Shown piece after piece: positions 17,105 through 21,980 of a stretch of DNA of 21,980 nt. Both the position numbers and the translations under genes were made by a program. Below the pieces are notes generated by a model, which was given only the letters and a program-made list of their open reading frames with translations, had not been told where the DNA came from and ran no database searches. This DNA is from DASPUH01 sp964518505 (GTDB lineage: Bacteria; Chloroflexota; Limnocylindria; Limnocylindrales; CSP1-4): the NCBI GenBank assembly GCA_964518505.1, contig CAZFGT010000040.1:1-21980 (forward strand), written 5' to 3'. Within the stretch, counting starts at the first letter, position 1; every line of letters starts with the position of its first letter.

Positions 17105-17660
17105 CCGGCACCGCCGTGCCCACCGCCGCCACCAGGCCGATCGCCGCCTGGGTCGCGGCCGGGTCGCTCGACCGCCCGGGCGACCACCAGGTGAAGATCA
17201 CGTCGGCGCCGAGCGACGCCACGGAGAACTGCGCGTCCAGGGGATAGGTCGTCTGGCCGAAGCCGCTGCCCACGAACCGGGCCAGGGCGGTGGCGCCCGC
17301 CGCAGCGGCCGAGGGGGCGGCGAAGTCGTAGATCAGGACGAAGCCCTGATCCGGGTCGGCCAGCTCGATGCGGTACACGACCATGGGCGTCGTGGTGAAG
17401 AGGGTCGGCACCGCCGGCTGCACCGGCTGGCTCACCGGACTCAGCTGGAAGCCGCCGGTCGCGAGGCTGCGGCGCAGCAGCGTCACGGTCGTCGCCTCGG
17501 ACGCCGACAGCCCGGGCTCGGCGGGCACGATGGCCACGCTGCCGCCCGGCGGGGGCACCGATGTCGCGGGCGCGACGCCGCAGCCGGCGCAGACGGCCGC
17601 CAGGATGACGGCCCGGATCGCCGTGGTCCACCGGGCGGACGCAGGGCCGTGCTGTCTCAC
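17094..17660 (-). CDS. Putative lipoprotein of unknown function
   Basis: The protein has 188 residues. A short basic N-terminus and a hydrophobic stretch (AIRAVILAAVCAGC) end at Cys27, a likely lipidation site. Position -3 is Cys instead of Leu/Val/Ile, so the lipobox is imperfect. The mature part (about 28-188) has no motif I recognise; it contains YRIELADPDQGFVLIYDF and a Thr/Ser/Pro-rich beginning. The GTG start at 17660 overlaps the HIT gene stop (GTGA), so translation is probably coupled. The frame is open upstream to 17732, but that is the shadow of the HIT gene. It is the last gene of the dnaJ-prmA-HIT group. Confidence 0.75.
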   Translation of the reverse strand: MRQHGPASARWTTAIRAVILAAVCAGCGVAPATSVPPPGGSVAIVPAEPGLSASEATTVTLLRRSLATGGFQLSPVSQPVQPAVPTLFTTTPMVVYRIELADPDQGFVLIYDFAAPSAAAAGATALARFVGSGFGQTTYPLDAQFSVASLGADVIFTWWSPGRSSDPAATQAAIGLVAAVGTAVPVTK

Positions 17661-18037
17661 CCGGGCGGCCACTCGAAGGGCCGCCCGCCCATCAGGTGCC
17701 AGTGCAGGTGGTCCACGGTCTGGCCGCCCCACGGGCCGACGTTGGTGACCAGCCGATAGCCGGTCGTGACCAGCCCGGCGGTGCGGGCCAGCTCCGCCGC
17801 GACCGCCATGAGGCGGCCGACGAGCGGGGCATCGGCCTCGGTGAGGGCCGCCGCGGAGGGGATGTGGCGACGGGGCAGGAGCAGCAGGTGGGTCGGGGCC
17901 CGCGGAGCGACGTCATGGAAGGCGATGACGAGGTCGTCGTCGTGGACGCGCCGCGAGGGGATCTCGCCCGCCACGATGCGGCAGAACAGGCAGGTCGGGT
18001 CGGTCTGATCGGCCGGATCGGGATGCGTGGCAGCCAC
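17657..18037 (-). CDS. HIT-family (HINT-like) nucleotide-binding protein
   Basis: HIT proteins hydrolyse or transfer nucleotidyl groups, typically from adenosine phosphoramidates in the HINT branch. The 126-residue sequence has the N-terminal zinc-type CLFC (Cys16, Cys19), then AGEIPSRRVHDDDLVIAFHDVAP and the histidine triad His110-Leu-His112-Trp-His114 in HLHWHLMGG. Length and motif spacing are normal for the family. The start is GTG at 18037, 26 bp after the prmA stop, with no obvious ribosome-binding site. In many bacteria prmA is followed by rsmE; here a HIT gene occupies that place. Confidence 0.93.
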   Translation of the reverse strand: MAATHPDPADQTDPTCLFCRIVAGEIPSRRVHDDDLVIAFHDVAPRAPTHLLLLPRRHIPSAAALTEADAPLVGRLMAVAAELARTAGLVTTGYRLVTNVGPWGGQTVDHLHWHLMGGRPFEWPPG

Positions 18038-18063
18038 GCGGGCAGGCTACCAGAGGCGGCGGT

Positions 18064-18996
18064 TCAGGCCGGCCGCTCGGCCTCCAGCGTCACCCACTCC
18101 CCCTCGGCCAGGCGGCCGGTCAGGCGGAAGCCGGCGGCCCGCAGCGCCCGGCGCACGTCGCTTTCGCGATCGGCGAAGATGCCGCCCGCGACGAGCCGCC
18201 CGCCCGGTCGTGTCGCCTCGTGGAGCAGGCCTGCGAGCCTGACCAGCAGCGAGGCGATGAGGTTGGCCAGGACGACGTCATACGGCCCGTCCGGAGCGGG
18301 CAACGACCCCTGACGCGACTTGACGCGGCGGGCGCACCCGTTGCGGCGGGCGTTGCGACGGGTCGCCTCGACGGCCAACGGGTCCGTGTCGAGCCCCAGC
18401 GCGTGGCGGGCGCCGAAGCCGGCCGCGGCGAGAGCCAGGATGCCTGACCCGCAGCCCACGTCGAGGACCCGTGCCCCCTCGAGCAGCCCGGCGTCGGCCA
18501 GGCGTTCCACGCCCTCCAGGGACAGACGCGTCGTGGGATGGAGGCCCGTCCCGAAGGCCATGCCCGGGTCGAGCGCCAGCACGATGTCCCCGGGCCGGCG
18601 ACGGTGACGCCGCCAGGCGGGGCGGATGACGATGCGGCGGCCGATGCGCAGGAGCGGGAAGTGCTGCTTCCACGTCTCGGCCCACTCGGTCGGCGCCACG
18701 ACCCGTCGCTGCAGGTCACCGATGGGCCCGAGACCAAAGGCCTGCAGGTGGCCAAGGGCGGTCTCCGTCCGCGCGACGGCTGCCTCGACCGCGACGTCGC
18801 CGGCCTCCAGATAGGCGCGCACCATGGCCGGCCGGGTCGGGTCAAGGCGGGCCCCCAGGCCCTCGTCGGTCGGCAGGAAGGCGGGCTCAACGGTGATGCC
18901 CGTGGCGACCCGCGCGAAGATCTCGCTGACCGCCTCGACCGCCTCGCCGCCGGCGCTCACGGAGAGCTCCAGCCAGGCGCCGGCCGGCCGGTCCAT
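18064..18996 (-). CDS. prmA: Ribosomal protein L11 methyltransferase
   Basis: PrmA trimethylates lysine and N-terminal amino groups of ribosomal protein L11 using S-adenosylmethionine. The 310-residue protein has a family N-terminal domain with EWAETWKQHFPLLRIG at about 104-119 and the linker motif DPGMAFGTGLHPTTRL at 143-158. The SAM-binding motif is VLDVGCGSGILALAA at 177-191, followed by an acidic GLDTDP loop and LANLIASLL at 243-251. The start is the ATG at 18996, which overlaps the stop of a five-codon mini-ORF generated by a tandem duplication (see 18984-19019). It is the second gene after dnaJ, a common bacterial pairing. Confidence 0.95.
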   Translation of the reverse strand: MDRPAGAWLELSVSAGGEAVEAVSEIFARVATGITVEPAFLPTDEGLGARLDPTRPAMVRAYLEAGDVAVEAAVARTETALGHLQAFGLGPIGDLQRRVVAPTEWAETWKQHFPLLRIGRRIVIRPAWRRHRRRPGDIVLALDPGMAFGTGLHPTTRLSLEGVERLADAGLLEGARVLDVGCGSGILALAAAGFGARHALGLDTDPLAVEATRRNARRNGCARRVKSRQGSLPAPDGPYDVVLANLIASLLVRLAGLLHEATRPGGRLVAGGIFADRESDVRRALRAAGFRLTGRLAEGEWVTLEAERPA

Positions 18997-19019
18997 CAGC
19001 CCGGCCGGTCCATCAGCCC
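18984..19019 (-). repeat. 17-bp tandem duplication at the dnaJ/prmA junction, creating a five-codon relay ORF
   Basis: The segment has an exact period of 17 bp for just over two copies. Each copy contains CTGATGGACCGG on the coding strand. The dnaJ TGA (19015-19013) overlaps a first ATG (19013-19011). That ATG opens a mini-ORF M-D-R-P-G ending in TGA at 18998-18996, which in turn overlaps the prmA ATG (18996-18994). The result is two TGATG re-initiation junctions in series. A single copy would have been one direct dnaJ/prmA TGATG overlap. Confidence 0.85.
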
Positions 19020-20137
19020 AGGCGGCCTTTGACCTTGCCCAGCAGGCCGTCCGCCTTGAGGTCGACGACCTCGCCGGCTTCCGTGGCGAACTCGGCCAAG
19101 AGCTCCCGCTGCCGCCGGGTCAGGCGGGTCGGTACACGAACGTCGACCAGGACGTGCAGGTCACCGCGGGCCCCCGCGCGACGAAGGTGGGGCACGCCCC
19201 GGCCGCGAAGCCGGATCTCCGTCCCGGACTGGGTCCCGGGCTTGACCTCGACGGTCTCGTCGCCATCGGCCGTCGGCACGACCAGGCTGGCCCCCAGGGC
19301 CGCCTGGGTGATGGAGACTTCGAGCGGCACGAAGAGCTCGGTGCCTTCCCGCCGCAGGCGCGGATGCGCAGCCACGTGGACGACCACGTACAGGTTGCCG
19401 GCCGGGCCGCCGCGTGGGCCGGCCTCGCCCTCGCCGGACAGGCGGATCTGGTGGCCGTCGTCGATGCCCGCCGGGACCGTCACGCGGAGCGTGCGCTTGC
19501 CCTCCACCCGTCCCTCGCCGCGGCACGTCGGGCACGGCTTCTCGACCAAGCTGCCGCGTCCGCCGCAGCGGGGGCATGGTCCCGCGGTCACCATCTGGCC
19601 CAGCATCGTCTGGCGCACGCTGCGGACCTCGCCACTGCCGCCGCACTGGGGGCAGGTGATCGGGCTCGTGCCGGCCTCGGCACCGCTCCCGTGACAGGTC
19701 TCGCAGCGCAGCGGGGCGCGGTACTCGATCTCCTTGTCGGTGCCGTGGACGGCCTCGGCGAAGGTCAGGCGCAGGTCGTAGCGCAGGTCGGCGCCGACCA
19801 GGGCCCGCCCACGCCGGGTCGCCCCGGGTGCCGTCCCGCCGAAGAAGGCATCGAACAGGTCACCGAAGCCCTGGAAGCCGCTGAAACCGCCGAAGCCCTC
19901 GGCACCGTTGCCCAGACCGGCCCGGCCGAACAGGTCGTAGGCCTGGCGTCGCTGGGGATCGGAGAGGACCTGGTAGGCCTCGTTGATCTCCTTGAACTGC
20001 TCGGCCGCCTCGGGGGTCGCGTTGACGTCAGGGTGCCATTGCTGGGCGAGGCGGCGGAACGCCTTCTTCAGCTCCTCGTCGGTCGCGCTGCGCGCCACGC
20101 CGAGGATCTCGTAGTAGTCACGCTGGGTGGTGGCCAT
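19013..20137 (-). CDS. dnaJ: Chaperone protein DnaJ
   Basis: DnaJ is the Hsp40 co-chaperone that delivers substrates to DnaK and stimulates its ATPase through the J domain. The 374-residue protein has a J domain at about 7-72 with HPD at 35-37, and a Gly/Phe-rich linker at about 73-105. The zinc domain has four CxxCxGxG repeats (Cys145/148, 162/165, 188/191, 202/205). The C-terminal substrate domains follow (VPAGIDDGHQIRLSGEGEAG). It is complete and of normal length. ATG 20137 is chosen because it gives MATTQRDYYEIL; the frame extends upstream to 20161 without support. There is no Shine-Dalgarno, and a TATACT box lies nine bases upstream. dnaK and grpE are not in the window. It is the first gene of a dnaJ-prmA-HIT-lipoprotein group. 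Confidence 0.97.
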   Translation of the reverse strand: MATTQRDYYEILGVARSATDEELKKAFRRLAQQWHPDVNATPEAAEQFKEINEAYQVLSDPQRRQAYDLFGRAGLGNGAEGFGGFSGFQGFGDLFDAFFGGTAPGATRRGRALVGADLRYDLRLTFAEAVHGTDKEIEYRAPLRCETCHGSGAEAGTSPITCPQCGGSGEVRSVRQTMLGQMVTAGPCPRCGGRGSLVEKPCPTCRGEGRVEGKRTLRVTVPAGIDDGHQIRLSGEGEAGPRGGPAGNLYVVVHVAAHPRLRREGTELFVPLEVSITQAALGASLVVPTADGDETVEVKPGTQSGTEIRLRGRGVPHLRRAGARGDLHVLVDVRVPTRLTRRQRELLAEFATEAGEVVDLKADGLLGKVKGRLG

Positions 20138-20146
20138 GGGGAGCCG

Positions 20147-20152
20147 AGTATA
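20147..20152 (-). promoter_or_regulatory. dnaJ: -10-like TATACT close to the dnaJ start
   Basis: TATACT on the minus strand matches five of six bases of TATAAT and ends nine bases before the dnaJ ATG. That would put the transcript start within about 3 nt of the start codon. No -35 hexamer is visible at 17-18 bp. No CIRCE-type inverted repeat was seen. Confidence 0.4.
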
Positions 20153-20199
20153 GGGAACCATCGCGTGCGGCCGGGCGAGGGGGGCTTGGGTACCATCCC

Positions 20200-21522
20200 G
20201 TGGTGCCCGACACCCCCGTCCTCAGCGGTGCCGTCGCGCGCCGCTACCTGGCCCTGCACCACCTCCTGGCCCCGCCGCGCGCCGTGCCGGGCGGCCCGGA
20301 TGGGGTGATGGCCGTCATCGGGCGCCTGGGATCGGTCCAGTTCGACCCGCTCGGGGTGGCCGGCCGCAATCACGACCTCGTCCTCCAGGCTCGCGTGACG
20401 GGCTACCGGCCCGCCTGGACCGACGAGCTGCTCTACGAGCGGCGGGTCCTCTTCGAGGCCTACAACAAGTCGCTGTCCATCCTGCCCATCGGGGAGTTGC
20501 CGTGGTACCGCATCAGCTGGGACCGCGCCCTGGCGCGGCACGAAGGCGACGCGTTCGTGGCCCATGCCGAGCTTGCGCGTCACATCCTCGAGCGCATCCG
20601 GACGGAAGGACCGCTCAGCTCGCTCGACTTCGAGCGTGAGCCGATGGTGGACTGGTACTGGGGGCCGACGAACCGCGTGCGGGCCATCCTGGAGGCCCTG
20701 TGGGAGTCGGGCCTGCTGGCGCTCTCGCGCCGGGTCGGCAACCGACGCTACTACGACCTCCCCGAGCGGCTCTTCCCGCCCGCCCTGCTGGACGCGGCCC
20801 GGCCGACCGAGGACGAGCAGATGCGCCACAAGCTGCTCTCGCGCTACCGGGCGCACGGCCTCCTGGGGGACGGCGGGCAGGCCGAGATCTGGATCGGGAT
20901 CTGGGAGCCCACCGCCAACGGCGGGCGAGCCGGTGCCCCGTTGCGGGGCCGGCTCCGCCGCGAGCTGGTCGAGGCGGGCGCGCTGCTGCCGGTGGCCGTG
21001 GAGGGCGTGCGGGGGACCCGCTACGTGCCGGCCGGGGCGCTGGCCGAGCTGGAGCGGGCGCGGGATGAGGTCGCGGCCGGCGCGCCACCGGGAGGCGCCG
21101 ATCCGGGCGTCACCTTCCTCGCTCCGCTCGATCCCCTGTGCTGGGACCGCGACCTGCTGCGGCAGCTCTACGGCTTCGACTACGTGTGGGAGGTCTACGT
21201 GCCCGAGGCGCGCCGCCGGTGGGGCTACTACGTCCTGCCATTGCTCTTCGGCGACGCGATCGTGGGCCGCATCGAGCCACGGATCGACCGGCAGACGGGG
21301 ACGGTGACGATCCTGCGTCTGTGGTGGGAAGCGGGCTTCGAGCCGCGCCGGGAGGATGGGTTCGTCCCCGCCATGCGGGCCGCCCTCACCGCCTACCTGT
21401 CCTTCGCCAAGGCAGGCACGCTGGCGTGGAGCGACGAGACGTCCCGCTGGGGCCGCCTCCTCGCCCCGCCCCGCCGAACCGTGGCTGCCGCGCGCCGAGC
21501 GCGGGCATCCGGGGCCACCTGA
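20200..21522 (+). CDS. YcaQ/AlkZ-like winged-helix DNA glycosylase (HTH_42 family)
   Basis: Proteins of this family (PF06224) unhook DNA interstrand crosslinks or excise alkylated bases using tandem winged helices. The 440-residue sequence has the catalytic-loop type motif GSVQFDPLGV with Gln47-Phe-Asp49. The QxD form is the one described for the YcaQ-like branch, while AlkZ itself has QxQ. Later signatures are EAYNKSLSILPI, a winged-helix segment SLDFEREPMVDWYWGPTNRVRAILEALWESG, and the conserved C-terminal block APLDPLCWDRDLLRQLYGFDYVWEVYVP followed by RRWGYYVLPLLFGD. Start codons GTG 20200 and GTG 20203 are both possible. A TACCAT box at 20191-20196 would suit leaderless initiation at 20203. 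It is divergent from dnaJ with a 62-bp gap. Confidence 0.9.
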   Translation: MVPDTPVLSGAVARRYLALHHLLAPPRAVPGGPDGVMAVIGRLGSVQFDPLGVAGRNHDLVLQARVTGYRPAWTDELLYERRVLFEAYNKSLSILPIGELPWYRISWDRALARHEGDAFVAHAELARHILERIRTEGPLSSLDFEREPMVDWYWGPTNRVRAILEALWESGLLALSRRVGNRRYYDLPERLFPPALLDAARPTEDEQMRHKLLSRYRAHGLLGDGGQAEIWIGIWEPTANGGRAGAPLRGRLRRELVEAGALLPVAVEGVRGTRYVPAGALAELERARDEVAAGAPPGGADPGVTFLAPLDPLCWDRDLLRQLYGFDYVWEVYVPEARRRWGYYVLPLLFGDAIVGRIEPRIDRQTGTVTILRLWWEAGFEPRREDGFVPAMRAALTAYLSFAKAGTLAWSDETSRWGRLLAPPRRTVAAARRARASGAT

Positions 21523-21534
21523 CCCGACCAGGGG

Positions 21535-21550
21535 GCTCGGGCGACCGAGC
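21535..21550 (+). terminator. GNRA-capped hairpin after the glycosylase gene, possible terminator
   Basis: GCTCGG-GCGA-CCGAGC forms a perfect 6-bp stem with a GCGA tetraloop, starting 13 bp after the stop codon at 21522. There is no T-tract after it, so it would be a weak terminator or an RNA 3'-end protector. Confidence 0.35.
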
Positions 21551-21651
21551 ACGCCTTCCGCCCTCGCCTACGAGCCCCATTCGTGGTCTGAGCACAAGCC
21601 CGGGGCACAAGCGACCCCTGGGCGCGGAGGAGCGGACCCGGATCGCCCTTG

Positions 21652-21690
21652 TCGACCGCCCCACGAACCCCATTCGTAGGAGGCGGTCGA
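21652..21690. repeat. Long hairpin with 9-bp base stem and ACGAA/TTCGT apex
   Basis: TCGACCGCC (21652-21660) pairs with GGCGGTCGA (21682-21690). Inside it, CC-ACGAA pairs with TTCGT-GG around a CCCCA loop, with two bulged A residues. About 16 bp pair in total. The apex is the second copy of the 15-bp motif. Confidence 0.7.
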
Positions 21691-21702
21691 TCGAGGCCTA
21701 AG

Positions 21703-21740
21703 CGGCTCCCGTCTCGGCCACCACGGAGGCCCGGGAGCCG
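21703..21740. repeat. 9-bp inverted repeat (CGGCTCCCG / CGGGAGCCG)
   Basis: Perfect 9-bp arms at 21703-21711 and 21732-21740 surround a 20-nt loop that can form a further CTC/GAG pairing. It is the third hairpin inside the 21569-21782 element. Confidence 0.65.
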
Positions 21741-21847
21741 ATAAGGCCCGGGCATGTGCGCACAGCAACAATGGGGCTCGTATGCCTCGCCTCAAGCGGC
21801 CGGAGTTGGCCGCCCTTGCCCGCCGCCTGAACCCGCCGGCGATGGAT

Positions 21848-21920
21848 CCTGGCGGCGGGGCTAGCCGACCGCCGAAGGCGGGCCTCGGCGGCTCGCTGTC
21901 GCTCTCGCCTGGCGGCGGGG
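21848..21920. repeat. 13-bp direct repeat, copies 60 bp apart
   Basis: CCTGGCGGCGGGG occurs at 21848-21860 and 21908-21920. Another small hairpin (CCGCC-GAA-GGCGG, 21869-21881) lies between them. The meaning is unknown. Confidence 0.5.
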
Positions 21921-21949
21921 TCAGGCGCCGCGCGGCCGGCCCGGCGACG

Positions 21950-21980
21950 GGAGGTCCGCCCGAGGCGGCTAGACCTCCTT
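21950..21980 (+). terminator. Terminator-like hairpin cut by the right edge
   Basis: GGAGGT (21950-21955) pairs with ACCTCC (21973-21978). An inner stem CCGCC-CGA-GGCGG (21956-21968) is perfect, and four bases (CTAG) bulge on the 3' side. The window ends in TT right after the stem. Whether a T-tract follows cannot be seen. Confidence 0.35.

Larger units (their letters stand above)
21569..21782. repeat. 214-bp element bounded by a 13-bp perfect inverted repeat
   Basis: TACGAGCCCCATT at 21569-21581 is the exact reverse complement of 21770-21782. Between them lie at least three hairpins. The 8-bp sequence CCTCGCCT is found at 21562-21569 and again at 21785-21792, close to both ends. A 15-bp motif ACGARCCCCATTCGT occurs at 21570-21584 and 21663-21677, and in reverse with two mismatches at 21767-21781. 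This could be a multi-helix RNA closed by the 13-bp stem, a MITE with target duplication, or an operator array. Confidence 0.7.
21523..21980. other. Gene-poor region rich in inverted repeats
   Basis: No convincing gene is seen in these 458 bp. The content is structural: a GNRA-loop hairpin just after the upstream gene (21535-21550); a weak hairpin at 21599-21622 (CCCGGGG/CCCCTGGG arms); two longer inverted repeats at 21652-21690 and 21703-21740; a TGTGCGCACA palindrome at 21755-21764; a 13-bp inverted repeat spanning 21569-21782; and a hairpin at the right edge that resembles a terminator. No tRNA, RNase P, tmRNA, SRP or 6S RNA signature was recognised. Confidence 0.7.

Noticed and set aside
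20068..21552. 494-codon minus-strand open frame, and the 494-codon plus-strand frame at 18824-20308
   Set aside because: Antisense to the YcaQ-like gene and to dnaJ/prmA respectively; both real genes have strong motifs.
21782..21980. Open frame starting ATG at 21782 (MPRLKRPELAALARRL...) running off the window
   Set aside because: Only ~66 codons are visible. The later part is Gly/Pro/Arg low-complexity and overlaps several hairpins, and there is at best a weak GGGG before the ATG. It could be a real gene start, but I cannot support it.
21969..21980. Window end resembles the 3' end of 16S rRNA (anti-Shine-Dalgarno ACCTCCTT)
   Set aside because: The preceding bases do not match the conserved 16S 3' region, and the ACCTCC is explained as the arm of a hairpin.

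Overview
The window is very GC-rich, and almost all of it is coding. Its gene content and order suggest a free-living, probably monoderm bacterium, most likely Chloroflexota or a close relative. Three observations support this. The block rpsU-yqeY-pgpH-ybeY is a classic Firmicutes/Chloroflexi-type order. S21 and a PgpH-type c-di-AMP phosphodiesterase argue against ordinary Actinobacteria. Three secreted proteins carry cell-wall-binding (CWB2, PF04122) repeats, which implies an exposed wall. This is inference from context; no rRNA is present.

Layout. (1) 1-2694, minus: pth and mfd overlap by 4 bp (GTGA); mfd runs off the left edge and only its N-terminal half is present. (2) 2832-4742, plus: a secreted protein with three CWB2 repeats and an unassigned C-terminal domain. 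(3) 4747-8995, minus: a tight operon rpsU > yqeY > pgpH > ybeY > polytopic membrane protein. A good sigma70-type promoter (TTGACC-17-TACACT) lies upstream, and several junctions overlap by 4 bp. (4) 9190-9372, minus: a 60-residue CxCGW protein with a TTG start. (5) 9489-15308: two divergently transcribed secreted PQQ-type sugar dehydrogenase-like proteins, each ending in three CWB2 repeats; the rightward one also has a PKD domain. (6) 15365-17104, plus: an AMP-forming acyl-CoA synthetase. (7) 17094-20137, minus: dnaJ > prmA > HIT protein > putative lipoprotein. (8) 20200-21522, plus: a YcaQ/AlkZ-like DNA glycosylase. (9) 21523-21980: a gene-poor stretch full of inverted repeats.

How the genes fit together. 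Most of the window is information-processing housekeeping: peptidyl-tRNA recycling, transcription-coupled repair, ribosome assembly and rRNA maturation, L11 methylation, chaperone and crosslink repair, plus c-di-AMP turnover. Inserted among these is a set of wall-anchored secreted proteins carrying nine CWB2 repeats in total.

The strongest second-look items are not gene calls. They are: a 28-bp perfect palindrome inside yqeY that is maintained with rare codons; a 17-bp tandem duplication at the dnaJ/prmA junction that creates a five-codon relay ORF (TGATG...TGATG); a hairpin that sequesters the yqeY Shine-Dalgarno; and a ~214-bp element at 21569-21782 closed by a 13-bp perfect inverted repeat, holding several internal hairpins and three copies of a 15-bp motif. 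That element could be a structured RNA, an operator array or a MITE.
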